In this document: piece by piece, positions 33,901 to 46,000 of the stretch
Position numbering within the stretch: position 1 is the first letter of the stretch
How the letters are laid out: each line of letters opens with the position of its first letter
Assembly: GCA_028622995.1 (NCBI GenBank)
Contig: JAJQJQ010000008.1
Location: 3,410,001 to 3,474,000, forward strand
Length of the DNA stretch: 64,000 nucleotides
Direction of reading: 5' to 3'
Origin: Panagrolaimus kolymaensis
Taxonomy: Eukaryota > Nematoda > Chromadorea > Rhabditida > Panagrolaimidae
Made by a program: the position numbers and the translations under genes
Notes under the pieces: generated by a model
The model's database searches: none
What the model saw: only the letters and a program-made list of their open reading frames with translations
Told to the model about the DNA's origin: nothing

Positions 33901-34690
33901 AAAGTTGTCGAAAATCATCCGTTGGATTTCCCTTAGCATCAATCATTTGCCACGTTCGTAATTTATTAGGAAGGCTTTTATTTTTTGGAGGTTCAATAAC
34001 AAATTCATGAAGCGTAGAACTTTGTTGAAGCTGGTCAGCTGTTGCTTGTTGATATTCCTAAAATCGTTTAAACTTTAAAGATGCCAAATCTGTCTCAAAA
34101 CCAAAGTCCTACCATCCATGATTCTAATCTATTCAACAATACCACAATTTCTTCATTCAAAGAATTATTATTTTTTAGAGAATTCAATGTTACACAAACA
34201 TTTTGCGCAGTTGTCATATCCATTTCCATAGGAGCAGTTTCGAATCCAGCAACTAACATTTTTATCAAATATTTTACCACCTCTCCATAATGTTGATGTA
34301 ACAGATGTGGATTAAAAATTAAGGGCATCAGCTGTTTTGCAATTATTTTATCAATGATGCCACATTTTAAAATTTTTATTACAAAATTTTGAGTGGTATG
34401 AAGAATTTCTGAATGTCTTGAAGAAGCTGCAGCCACAAGTAAACGAAGAAAATCACATTGTTTTTCAATCAAAGAATTATCATTCCAAAGTTCCGTCCAA
34501 ATTCCAAAAAATGACTCATCCTAAAATTAAAAAAATATATTGAGGTAAAGAAAAAAAATTGTTTAAATTAAATCAATATTATTGGGGCACATACTTTGGC
34601 AGCTTTTAAAAGATCTGCAGAACCAATAAGAATCCTTTTTTCATCCAAAGCTTTACAAAGTTCATCAATTTTTCGATAACGAGAATTCAT
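27906..34690 (-). pseudogene. znfx-1: ZNFX1-like helicase/zinc-finger gene, copy A, broken by 10-bp duplication
   Basis: SF1 helicase of the NFX1-type zinc-finger (ZNFX1) family, 22 exons, about 1900 codons. Exons: 34595-34690, 34113-34520, 33629-34057, 33315-33572, 32780-33270, 32199-32722, 31817-32145, 31464-31770, 31156-31409, 30884-31111, 30650-30835, 30408-30597, 30156-30359, 29687-30098, 29269-29631, 29047-29231, 28842-28997, 28705-28799, 28554-28658, 28278-28503, 28104-28227, 27906-28048. Walker A is GPPGTGKS (about residue 490); also [21 protein letters not shown] and ALSRAK; Cys-rich NFX1 repeats follow. Exon 12 is 190 nt versus 180 in copy B because AATTACATAG is exactly duplicated in tandem (30531-30550). 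The frame then ends within about 12 codons, after helicase motif VI and before the zinc repeats. The N-terminus is shorter than in copy B. ZNFX1 proteins act in small-RNA inheritance (worm Z granules) and antiviral sensing (mammals). Confidence 0.85.
30531..30550. repeat. 10-bp exact tandem duplication (frameshift in ZNFX1 copy A)
   Basis: AATTACATAG occurs twice head to tail. It lies inside exon 12 and adds 10 nt compared with the corresponding exon of the plus-strand copy. Confidence 0.9.
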
Positions 34691-35423
34691 ATTCTCCGGG
34701 TTAAAAAATTATGATTCGAAGGTTGATTTGGCCGATGATAGCCGTCTTATTGAAAGATAAACGAATAAAATTTTAAAAAATTTATTAATTCATTTTTCAA
34801 ATCTTCAAAGAAAATTTTTATAAAAAAGCAACTATTTATAAAATAAAAATAATAAAATACACGTTTTTATGAAACAAAAAATGGCAAAGTAATACATACT
34901 TTTGTTTTATCTTTAATTTGTAGCAAACGGAAAATTTTTAAAAAATAAAAGCTAAAACCACTTTGAATTTAATCGAAAACTAATAATGCTTTATAACTTT
35001 CTTGAATGCTTTTTAGTCATCCGAAAAAAAGAAGAAGAGTACTCCTATAAAAAATGCTAAAAAACGAAGTGAAAAAAAAGAAAACTTTTATCAGAAAATA
35101 AAAGTTGGGAGTAAACTGAGAAGAAGCAAAATTATTTGTACAAACATGATAAAGACTCGTTAAAAGAGAAGTGGAATTAATTTGGCAATAAAAAAACAGT
35201 TTTATAAAGTAAAGGTTGTTTCACTTTTGTATGTATATAGTTTGTCCATTGTTTAATTAAGTGTTTGAGCGAAAAAAGAAAAGAAACAATTTATCCTACT
35301 CTTATAAAAGCAAATGTTCAAAGTACATACAATAGAAAAAGGAAAATAAAGATTTTTTTAGAAAAAAAATTCTGTAAAAATTACAAAAAATGGAGTAAAA
35401 CAAGTAATCTTATTATATACTTA
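34691..35423. other. 5' flank of ZNFX1 copy A; N-terminal remnant
   Basis: Immediately upstream of the ATG, in a different frame, lies a match to the proline/glutamine-rich N-terminus of copy B (GYH ... NQP region, about 34700-34745). The original start of copy A has therefore decayed and a downstream ATG is the first usable one. The rest is AT-rich. Confidence 0.5.
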
Positions 35424-36257
35424 TTAATTAAAAACAGATACATCGGGTGTGGTTGTTTCTGTCTTCCAATTTTGAAGCATTTTTTCGACGGCTGTTTTTA
35501 AAATTGCTTTGTGAATTTCTGTGATATTCATTCCCATGTAAAAATAAAATCGTGAAAGCTTATTTGTATTTTTTGGAATAAATTCGCATAAAAGTTTAAT
35601 ATCAGCATCCGGACATAAATTATAAATTCCGATATGAAAATTTTTTGGCTTTAAATTAAACGAATTTGAGATTTGAATCATTTTTTGAAAAGTTTCATTT
35701 GTAAAAACTTCATTTTTAGAAAAATAATCAAGATTCAAAACATTTTGAACTTTGCTAAGAATTCTAGCACATAAAAAGTTTTTGCTTTTTTCATCATAAA
35801 TATTTTCTAACCAAAGCTCGGTTACTTTTCCACCGTTTAAAAGGAAATCTATTTCATTCAAACTTAAATCTTGACTTTGAATATGTAAAGTATGAAGAGT
35901 GCAACGATAAATATTTTTCAAGTTCAAAGGTTTTCCATAATTGTCAAAATTTGTTGTTAGCCAAAATTTAAATTTAATATTTCTAGAATTATTCAAATAA
36001 AACACTTTTTTTGAATTAGTTCGACAGTAAAAAGATTCTTTGTGGAAAAGATCTTTTCTCACAATAACAATTTTATTTTTAGCAAAAAAATATTTGCACG
36101 TTTTTTGAAGCTTTGAAAGTCCATCAGCTGATAGAGGAGTTTGAGTGATATAAGAAATAATTCCAAATGGAATAGAAAAATATTGGCGGTTGACAGATTC
36201 AAAAGTGGATGGATTTGGATGTTTGAATTCATAATCATAAATAACTCCATAAAGCAT
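35424..36257 (-). CDS. F-box-like family protein (277 aa)
   Basis: ATG at 36255-36257. N-terminus MLYGVIYDYEFKHPNPSTF. The F-box-like segment is at residues about 26-65 (SIPFGIISYITQTPLS ... LQKTCKYFF). Body: KPLNLKNIYRCTLHTL, NEIDFLLNGG, CARILSKVQ and EVFTNETFQKM. The loop between FLLNGG and the CARIL block is a few residues shorter than in sisters. It lies between the two ZNFX1 copies; its nearest relative is 25873-26703, on the other side of copy A. Confidence 0.8.
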   Translation of the reverse strand: MLYGVIYDYEFKHPNPSTFESVNRQYFSIPFGIISYITQTPLSADGLSKLQKTCKYFFAKNKIVIVRKDLFHKESFYCRTNSKKVFYLNNSRNIKFKFWLTTNFDNYGKPLNLKNIYRCTLHTLHIQSQDLSLNEIDFLLNGGKVTELWLENIYDEKSKNFLCARILSKVQNVLNLDYFSKNEVFTNETFQKMIQISNSFNLKPKNFHIGIYNLCPDADIKLLCEFIPKNTNKLSRFYFYMGMNITEIHKAILKTAVEKMLQNWKTETTTPDVSVFN

Positions 36258-36761
36258 AGCTAAAAATTTAGAAGAGAGAGCGACAAAATAATATCTACTA
36301 GATTTTTGCTTGCTAACTATTCAAACAAAAATAAAATAAAAAAAGTCTAAAAACACCTTCAAGCAATACTTAATTCTATTATTATATATACCCCAGGATA
36401 TTTTCCTATGACAACAAAAAAATTTTTTAGGTCGACTTCGCAAACAAAAAAGATTTTAATAAATCTTTATGGTTAGCCAACCCATACTGTGTACATAACA
36501 TATATTTTATATATCCATTAACCAAAAGTTTTTTCCATACTTATCCTATTTCTACATAAACAAGGCCAAACTTTTGTTAAATCCGCTTTTTTTTGCAATT
36601 TAAAAATTTTATTTATCATTAATGGTGTTTCACAATGATTGATTTTTTAAAAACTTTTCTTCAGATTTATAAAATTGGATAGAAAAACGCTTCAAAATGC
36701 TAAAAAACAAAATGTCAAAGAACAGCAACAAAAAATAGCAAAAAAAATATTTATAGCAAAG
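36258..36761. other. intergenic, no gene seen
   Basis: Contains the shared upstream block variant AAACACCTTCAAGCA near 36351-36365. The flank resembles that of the 26703 gene. Confidence 0.4.
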
Positions 36762-37604
36762 TTATGATAAAAAAATCTTTGGTTTCTCCATTGTCTTCCA
36801 TGTTTGTGACAACATTTTATTAATCGCTGATTGCAAAGATTCTCGATAAGTTTGTGAATTTACCATTTTGATATAAATAAAAAATTCTGAATTTTTATCA
36901 GCATTTTTTAGAATAAAATTGCATAAAAGTGTGATATCTGTGTTTTCTTCCAAATTGTAAATGGCTAAATTAAATATTTTGAATTTTGCATTAAATTTCA
37001 ATGGAATCATTTTTTCAAAAGTTTCATTGGTATAAATTTCATTATTCGGATTCAAAAATAGCCCATAAAAATATAAAAGTTTAGGAATTTTTGCAAGAAT
37101 TTTATCGATTGAAACTATATCTCCGTAGTCATCATAAATTGTGATTTTATCCGGCCAAAAGGATGTCACTTTTCCACCATTTAAAAGAAAATTTAGTTCA
37201 TTCAAAGTTAAATTTTGATTATGAATAATTAAATTATGTAAATGGCAGTGATAAATATTTGTAAAACTTTCCATTAACAATTTTTCTGAAATAATCATTG
37301 TTCCGTTTAACCAAAATTTAATATTTTTAAAACTTTTAAAATAAATCTTTTGATAATTACAGTGAGCAAATAAAAATGTTTCTTCTTGGCAAACACTATT
37401 ATCAACAGCAACAATTTTATTTTTGGGAAAAAAATGTTTACAGGTTTTTTGAAGTTTTGAAAGTCCATTTGCTGAAAATGGATTCATGGAAATGTAATGA
37501 ATCAAAGTTAATGGAATGAAAAAATTTTGACATTGAATTATTTCATAAGTATCAGGATTTGGATGGATAAATCTTCGTCGAATTTCATGTTTCTTAGATG
37601 TCAT
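36762..37604 (-). CDS. F-box-like family protein (280 aa)
   Basis: The internal ATG at 37602-37604 is used because the frame upstream starts only at TTG codons. N-terminus MTSKKHEIRRRFIHPNPDTYE. The F-box-like segment is at residues about 27-66 (FIPLTLIHYISMNPFS ... LQKTCKHFF). Body: NIYHCHLHNLIIHNQ, NELNFLLNGG, DKILAKIP and EIYTNETFEKM; it ends KTMEKPKIFLS. The conserved Cys before DKIL is replaced (SIDKIL). No break seen. Confidence 0.78.
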   Translation of the reverse strand: MTSKKHEIRRRFIHPNPDTYEIIQCQNFFIPLTLIHYISMNPFSANGLSKLQKTCKHFFPKNKIVAVDNSVCQEETFLFAHCNYQKIYFKSFKNIKFWLNGTMIISEKLLMESFTNIYHCHLHNLIIHNQNLTLNELNFLLNGGKVTSFWPDKITIYDDYGDIVSIDKILAKIPKLLYFYGLFLNPNNEIYTNETFEKMIPLKFNAKFKIFNLAIYNLEENTDITLLCNFILKNADKNSEFFIYIKMVNSQTYRESLQSAINKMLSQTWKTMEKPKIFLS

Positions 37605-38031
37605 GGATAAAAAGTTAGAAAAAAAAAGTAATTCCAACAAGTTAGAAACAGAGTTATTTTAAGAATGAAAATCTTTTTCTTTCCCCTTCGATTATTGAGA
37701 AAAAACCAAAGCGAGTCTGAGAAAAACAAATAAAAACTTTGAAGCATGGCTAAAGGGTATTTTTAATGAGTGAAAAATAAGAAAGTCTATAATCCATAGT
37801 TTCAACTGTCTAAGAATATTTACAACCACAACAAAAATGTTTCCCAAAAAAGAACCATGCTGACCTTTATTTTTTCTTATTATTGTATTTCAATCGATTT
37901 TTTAAAATTAGAATAACATTGGTGTTTTTTTAAACTTTATTCTGAAAATTTTTTTGGATACAATACATACAACTGATATACAAAAATAAACAAAGAATAA
38001 TAAAAACAAAATCACAAATTGAGTTTAAATA
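37605..38031. other. intergenic, no gene seen
   Basis: AT-rich spacer, 427 bp, between two family genes. No site supported. Confidence 0.35.
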
Positions 38032-38898
38032 TTATAAAACCCGAACTTTCGATTGCACTCCAATGTCCCACGTTTGAAAGATTTTTTTCACAGCTAATTC
38101 CAAAGAAGTTCGATAAGTTTCAGGATTTTCCATTTTCATAGGAAAATAAAATTCCGAAAAATTGTTAGCATTCTTTTTGACAAATTTACATAAAAGTGTA
38201 GTATCAGCGTCAGGTAAAATTTCATAAATAGCAATAACAAAGTTTACAAACTTTGTTTTAAATTTCAAAGCATTCATTTTTTGAAAAGTTTCATTGGTAA
38301 AAATTTCATTTTTGCAAAAATAACGAAAGTTTTGAATTTTTGGAACTTTTTTAAGAATTCGGTCACAAGAAACTATATCTTCATTTTCATCATAAACATT
38401 TACATAAGCAAAAAATAACGTTTTTACTGTTCCATAACTCAAAATAAAATTAATTTCTTTAAAAGTAAAATCCAGTTTATGAATTGTTAAACTTTGAAGG
38501 CAATAACCATAAATATTTCCCGATTTAATCAATAAATAATCGTCAGAAATTTTCATTGTTCCTTTGATCCAAAATTTAATGTGTTTAAATTTTTCAAAAT
38601 AGGGCTTTAGGTAAATAATATGTTTTAAAAAGGATTCAGGTCCATTTTGATAAATGTTTCGATTAATAACAAGAATCTTATTTTTTGCAAAAAAAAATTT
38701 GCAAGATTTTTGAAGTTTTGATAGTCCATTGGCTGAAGTAGGCGTTTGAGTGATATAAGAAATAATTCCAAATGGAAGAGAAAAAAATTGTCGACGATAA
38801 GAATCGAATGTTTTTGGATTTGGATGGATAAATTTTTCTGGATCAAAAAAGTCCATCCCAGCTTGTTGCGAAAGAACATATTCTTCCCAACTCATCAT
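38032..38898 (-). CDS. F-box-like family protein (288 aa)
   Basis: Start at the ATG-ATG pair (38896-38898 and 38893-38895); the codons before it are not initiated by ATG. N-terminus MMSWEEYVLSQQAGMDFFD, longer and more acidic than in sisters, then HPNPKTFDSYRR. The F-box-like segment is at residues about 39-78 (SLPFGIISYITQTPTS ... LQKSCKFFF). Landmarks: KEINFILSYG in place of DFLLNGG, CDRILKKVP and EIFTNETFQKMNAL. No break seen. It lies about 1.1 kb from the start of ZNFX1 copy B, divergently oriented. Confidence 0.78.
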   Translation of the reverse strand: MMSWEEYVLSQQAGMDFFDPEKFIHPNPKTFDSYRRQFFSLPFGIISYITQTPTSANGLSKLQKSCKFFFAKNKILVINRNIYQNGPESFLKHIIYLKPYFEKFKHIKFWIKGTMKISDDYLLIKSGNIYGYCLQSLTIHKLDFTFKEINFILSYGTVKTLFFAYVNVYDENEDIVSCDRILKKVPKIQNFRYFCKNEIFTNETFQKMNALKFKTKFVNFVIAIYEILPDADTTLLCKFVKKNANNFSEFYFPMKMENPETYRTSLELAVKKIFQTWDIGVQSKVRVL

Positions 38899-40037
38899 TT
38901 CAACAAACAAAAAAGTAGCGATAATTTTAAAAATAAGTTTTTAAGTCTTTTTTTTTCTGTATACAATTTAGTAAAATGGAAAAATAACCTAAAGGCAATA
39001 TCAAGGACCTAATAAAACTGTTATCGACGGTGAATGTTTTTGGTAGGAAAAAATGTAAGGTTAAGGTATTTAATTTTTTTTTCTTTCTTTTTTTTGCAAA
39101 AATTTCTGGGCAATCAATGGTGTAAACAAAAGTGGGTCATCTAATTATTTCATTTTTTTAATCAATTTATTTTTGTTGTTGTTGCTAACCATCTTTTGTC
39201 CATTAGTCATAACTTTTTATTCTCTCCCCTTTCAGGGCAGAAAATTGGGTATTTTTCTTGATCCCGCCAATGAGATGTTATTTGTTTTCAAAAAAAAAAA
39301 TACAAATAAATAAAGTCCTCCATCTTTTTTTTTTGCCCATGCATAGCAACAAAATAATCAAACTACATCATGCAAAGGAGAGAAAAAAGTTTTGACAAAT
39401 AAAAAAAATATCTCTTTTTTGTTGCGTATTCTTCCAGTTTTTTTTATTTTCTTATCAAAGCTTTATCAAATATTGTATTTTTTCTTGGTAAAATCAATCG
39501 ATTTTGTTTCTTCGAATTTTTACGGTCACATGTGTCTTTCCTTTTTCACTTTCGTTTTTCTGTGACTTTGTTTTATGGCTTTTTTCTTACAATTTTTCTT
39601 CTCCCTTTTTTCGATAACATCTCTCTCATTTTGGTGCAAAAAAGTGGTTTTTTGCTCTGTGCTAACTACCCTCTTTTTCTTTGGAAGTGAGTGCAACGAA
39701 AAAAAATTGAGGTGAAACCAAAATACATTTTTTGAGTTTTCCTTTTTTTCCTTTTTTCCTCTTCCTTTTAGCAAAGTTTTTTTTTTGCGATTTACAAAAT
39801 GCAACACTCTTTTTTTGTTGCTCTTTTTATTGTCGGTTGCTTTTTTGTTTGTTGATGAAAAACAAACAAAATAAAAATATGATCGCGAAAGATTTTTTTT
39901 TTCACACTTTTTTTATTTTTTAAATATGTATTCTCTTTCGTTTGTCTTTTGATTTTTTTAAATTCTCGATTTTTTTAAAATTATTACAACTTTAATTTTG
40001 TGTTTTCATAAATTTCAGATAATTATAACCATTTATT
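38899..40037. other. T-rich divergent intergenic region
   Basis: Lies between the divergent F-box-like gene (minus) and ZNFX1 copy B (plus). It is strongly T-rich on the plus strand from about 39410 to 40000. The shared upstream block GAAAAATAACCTAAAGGCA is at 38979-38997, about 80-100 bp before the minus-strand ATG. Short open frames here are low-complexity. Confidence 0.45.
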
Positions 40038-43000
40038 ATGTTTCCGTACGGGTATCATCCATCACAACACCAACCTCAACAAAATTATTATCAACCACCT
40101 CCTCAAAGTCAACCACCTCAACGATCGAAGAAAAATAGTAATTTGTATTCGAGAATAAATTTTCGTAAAATTGATGAACTTTGTAAAGCTTTGGATGAAA
40201 AAAAGATTCTTATTGGTTCAGCTGATCTTTTAAAAGCTGTCAAAGTAAGTTACCCAAAATTCCGAACTATGCAAATTTCTGCAAACTTTTGTTTCAAAAA
40301 CCAGATTTATGAGAATTTTTACACTCTAAAATTTTTTTTAGGATGAATCTTTTTTTGGAATTTGGACGGAACTTTGGAATGATAATTCTTTGATTGAAAA
40401 ACAATGTGATTTTCTTCGTTTACTCGTGGCTGCAGCTTCATCGAGGCATTTAGAAATTTTTCATTCCACCCAAAATTTTGTGATAAAAATTTTAAAATGT
40501 GGATTGATTGATAAAATTTTGGCCCATCAATTATTTCATATAATCATAAATAAAAGTCTTCCAAGTCAACATTATGCAAATTTAATTAAATATTTACTTG
40601 AAATTTTAATTGCTGGATTCGAATTTGCTCCTTTTGAAATGAATTTGTCGATGGTTCAAAATGTTTTTAATACTTTGAATCAAATGGAAATTAATTATAT
40701 GCAAACTGAAATTATGGCTTTGTTGGAAAAATTGAAAAATGCATGGATGGTAAGATTTATTAGCTTCGATTTTTGTGTTAGAGACATTTAAAATTTTTTC
40801 ATTATAGCAAATTCTTTAATTTCTTTAGAACTTATTTTTATATAAAATCTTATTTTCAATCAATTTTAGGAATTCGAGCAAGCCACTTCCGAAAAGCAAA
40901 ACCAATCCACTTTTGATCCACAAAATCAGCCACAACAAAAACATTTCCAACCACCAAAGCCCCGAAAGCGTCAAATTATTGGAGCACATGGAAATCCAAC
41001 GGATGATTTTCGTGAACTTTCAATTTTTCCGACTTCTAAAGATTTGGATTTTAATTTTATTCCATTTTTGAGAAAAGCTATTATCAATGGCGAATATGAA
41101 ACTGATGATCATTATTTGGATGTTCAATATCGGCTTTTGAGGGAAGATTTAATTCAACCATTGCGAGTTGGAATAGAAGATTATAAAACTGAAAACGATA
41201 ATGATAATATTTTTGTTTATAAAAATGTGATTCTCGATCAATCATGTCTGCATTTACAATCTGGGGATTTTATTCATTATGCAAATGTAAAGGTAAATTT
41301 ATGCTAATTTTTTTAACAGGAATTATTGTACTCAAAAAATGTTTATGGGAGCTAAGTGAAATTTTTTTTAGATTACTAAGCAAATCCTCAATGGTAAAAC
41401 GATGAAACGAAGTAGTTTATTATGTCTTTCTTCCGATAATTTTGTTAAAGAATTTCTATTTGCCACCGTTGTCGAGTGAGATGAAAAATATTTGAAAGAA
41501 GGAAAAATAGGAATAAAATTTGAAGAAAATCAATTTGAAATTACAACAACTGTTGAATATAATATGGTTGAATCGCCTGCTTTTTTTGAAGCATATCGAC
41601 ATGTTCTAATTAGTCTTCAAGTATGTTCTCAAAAAAGTTAACAAAAAAATAAACTTTAATTTTAGAATATTAATCCAGAAATCCCACTTCCATTTTCAAA
41701 ATATTTCGTTAAATTGAGTACCGAAACAGAAACTCCCAAATATATAAGAAATTCAAATTCCTTTGACTTTTCTAAACTTTTAACCGAAAAAGCTAAAACA
41801 AGTTTAAAATCAACGGCAAAATTTCATCCTTCAGAACTCTCAAAACTCACTCATCATGATTTTGGATTAAATCAAAACCAATTTGAAGCTTTTAAATATG
41901 CGTTATTGAGTGATTTAGCTATAATTCAAGGCCCGCCTGGAACAGGTAAAAGTTATATTGGAACAAAAATAGCAGAATTTTTGCTTGAAAATTGGAAGAT
42001 TTGGAATAGCGATATTGATGATGAAAGGCCTTTGTTAGTCGTTTGCTACACTAATCATGCGTTGGATCAATTTTTGGAAGGTGTTTCAAAATTCACTCAT
42101 GAACATGAAATTGTTCGAGTTGGAGGTCGATGTAAGAATCCCATAGTTCAAAAGTTAGTTTTGTATATCTAAATAATTATTATTTTATAAAAAAAACCGG
42201 CTTTTTGGATTTACATATTAAAGATACTTGATTTTTAGATTTATGCTCAATAGTAAACGCGGATTAATAGGAGGCTCAAAATATTCAAGTTTGAGAGCCG
42301 AAGTTGAAAGATTATTGAATAAAATGGAAATCAATCTTAAATCTTTACTTCAACTTGAAAATCGTTTAGCCAGTTCTGAAGCTTTATGGGAAGGCAGTCA
42401 ACATTTTACAGAATTTTCAAGAAATTTCTTATTTTGTAATCCCAAATTATTGTCGGATGAAGATATCGCAGAATGGCTGACCAAACATAAAAGAAATAAT
42501 TATAACGACGATGGCGGCAGCGGCGAACAATATTATTTTGATGTAACCCTTATTCGTCAATTAGTTGCATGGGATATAAAAGAAATATCAGCTAAAAATA
42601 TTTATGCTTTTGTATGTAAAAATAATCTTGATTATGATGCAGCCACGTTATATCGAAATTTAAATACACCCAAATTTAAACATCTTCCAAGCTATTTGGA
42701 AAATGAATATAGCAAATTTTGGCCGAAATTGAAGCACATCGATGAAGTTATGGAAATGGGTAGGATTTTTATATCTTTTTTAGAGATATGTAATTTAATA
42801 AAAAAACTCGTTTCAGGATATCCAGAAAATATTGCTATAGAAATTTTGGCATCAGTTCAAAATAAAATTCATTTCATTCAATCTGAACATAGACTTTTTC
42901 AAACTCAAAAAAATGTTAAACAATTTGTTGATAATAGCGAATTATATCGGGCGAAATTGAAAGTTATCGTTGATTATCACCATCCACCTAAAGAAGTAGA

Positions 43001-46000
43001 CGATGAAAAAGAAAAGGCAGAGAAGGATAAAATGGAAACTGAAAACAAGAAAAAGCTTGAAAATGGAGTCGAAAATGGCACAACTAACAAAGAACCTCAG
43101 AAAACCGATGACACTGAAGCTGATCCTACTGACATTGAAAAAGAAAAAACTGAAGAAGAATCTGAAACTGAAGTAAGCAATCTTAAAAAAATTTTTCGAC
43201 TTCATTATATTCGTTTCTTTTTAGGAATGGAAGCCATCAGAAGAATTAGAAGCGTATCGAGAATATATTATAAAAGCTCCACCAATGACGGACGCCGAAG
43301 CATATAACATCCAAGATGCTTGGAAGCTTTCCCTCTTATCTCGATGGAGATTATATAATTTTTGGATTTTAGAAGCTCAAAAAGCTCGAAAATTGGATAT
43401 TTATATTTTGGATTCAAATTATTCGAATCAGAAAAAACTTCTCAATGAACACAATGCTTTTGTGGATTTGGATATCTTAAAAAATGCGAGAATTGTTGGA
43501 ATGACTACAACCGGAGCAGCTAAATATCAAAGTATGTAAACTTACAAAACCACAGAAATTTAATATCAATTTTTAACCATATTTTAGGCACTTTACGTTC
43601 AATAAAACCTCGAATTGTTATTGCTGAAGAAGCCGCTGAAGTATTTGAAGCTCACATTGTTACAAGCTTAACTGAAGCCTGCGAACATCTTATTCTCATT
43701 GGAGATCACAAACAACTTCGACCAAATCCAGCTGTTTTTGAATTAGCTCGAAAATTCAATATGGATATTTCGTTATTTGAGAGATTAATCAATAATGGAT
43801 ATCCACATGTAAAATTAAATATTCAACATCGAATGAGACCTGTAAACCCTTTTTTTTATAATTCTAATAGTCTAAAAATGATTTTTAGGAAATTTCTAAT
43901 GTTTTAATGCCTCATTTTTATGACGATTTACAAGACGATATTTCGGTTCAAGATTACCCTCACATTAAAGGAGTGACTAAAGATTTGGTATTCATTAATC
44001 ATTCATATCCTGAAACTATTAATAAAGAAGATGGCTCACATAGAAATGAATTCGAAATTAATTATGCGTTAAAATTAGCTCGATACTTTTTGCAACAAGG
44101 TTATGAATCTAATCAAGTAACTATAAATTAATAAAACGGCAGTTAAATAATTAAAAAATGTTTTTTTAGATAACTATTCTGTGTGCATATTCGGATCAAC
44201 ATCTTGCCCTTCGAGGAAGAGGAAAAAATATTCTTGGGGAAGAACACGAAGTTAGAATAGAAAACATTGATAATTATCAAGGTGAAGAATGCGATATTAT
44301 TATTTTATCGCTAGTTCGAAGTAATAATCAACACAAAACTATAGGATTTTTAAATGTATGGTTTTGTCTTAATAGTTTTGTTTGGAAATTATTATTGTAT
44401 TTTTTTGCAGAGAAAAAATAGAGTTTGTGTTGCATTATCTCGTGCTAAAATGGGTTTTTATGTTATTGCAAATATCGATTTTTTGGCTTCTGTGGATAAT
44501 TTATGGAATGATATTAAAAACAGTGTCAAAGCCGCTGGAGCACTTTCAAATGAATTGGTTGTAAAGTGTCAAATGCATGGTACTCAACAAGTTTGTTTAA
44601 TAATTCCATCTCTATATAGTTAAAATTGTTTATTTTTTAGGTAATAAAAGGTGATCGAGATTTTGATATAAAATGCAAAGAAGGAGGTTGCATGAAAAAG
44701 TGTAACCAAAAATTAAAATGTGGCCATTTTTGTGTTCGATACTGCCATGGTGAAGATATGGATCACATCAATGCCGAATGTCATGAACCTTGTGCGAGGG
44801 TTTGTTCCAAAGAATTTCAACATCCATGTGAAAAGGAATGCTGGGAAGTAAGTTTTAATTGAGCCCTTCGCAATTTTTGCTAAATTCACACATTTTAGGA
44901 ATGCGACATTTGTGAAATAGAAGTCACGAAAACCCTCACTTGCGATCATGAAGTTATTGCAAAATGCCATTTAAAGCCCGAAGAAATCGTGTGTATTGAA
45001 CTATGCGATCGTAATCTTCCATGCGACCATAAATGCACAAAAACTTGTGGAGAAGAATGTTCAGAATTTTGTGAAGTTCTAATTAATCGGAAACTTAGTT
45101 GTGGACATCGGCAAAATTCTGAATGCGGTGCAGATCCATCAACAATAAAATGCGGGACTATAGTTCAAAAAGAATGGCCTTTGTGTAATCATTTTGCTCA
45201 AACCATGTGTCACATAAATCCCAAAGAAGAAGCTTGTCCATTTCCATGTAATGCAGAATTTGAAGATTGTGGGCATAAATGTCAAGGCACATGTGGAAGT
45301 TGCAAACAAGGTACGCAAAATTTAAAATAACCTAGAAAAAATGTTAAAACTTCTTTTTTTAGGCTGTTTACATATGCTCTGTCAACAAGCATGCAATAAA
45401 ACTCTAATTTGTGGACACAAATGCGAAGCAAAATGCTTTGAACCTTGTCCACCTTGTAAGAAACCATGCCAAACTTCATGTGGCCATAGCGGTTGCAACC
45501 CAGAAACAACAATCAAAGGAAAAAAGCAAATAAAAGTTCGATTTTTAAATCGATCTTTTGAAGAAGAAGAGAAATCCAAAGGTGGCCGTTTATGCGGAGA
45601 AGCTTGTCCTCCATGTGTTGAACCTTGTCGAAACGTTTGTGGTCATGTCAAATGCGGAATGAAATGCGGTGAAAATTGTAATGTCGAATTATGCACAAAG
45701 CCTTGTGGGAAAGTTTTATCGTGTGCAAGAAAATCTAAAGGTAAAGGACTAATCTAAGTTAAAAAATGCATTTTAAAATTTATTTTAGGAGACCAAAACC
45801 ATTTCTGCATAGGTGTTTGTGGTGATAAATGTATATTACAATTATGCAAAATTTGTAATTTCAAACGATATGAAAAAATCAAGGAACCATTCTTTGGTAA
45901 TGAACAAAGCGAAAATGCGTGCTTTGTCCAATTAGATAATTGCAAACATATCTTTGAAGTTACGGTAAGTGTTTGTGATTACCATTAAATTAAAATTATT

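Noticed and set aside
39526..39923. Open frames on both strands in the T-rich region before ZNFX1 copy B
   Set aside because: Lys- or Phe-rich translations of homopolymer runs, with no domain.
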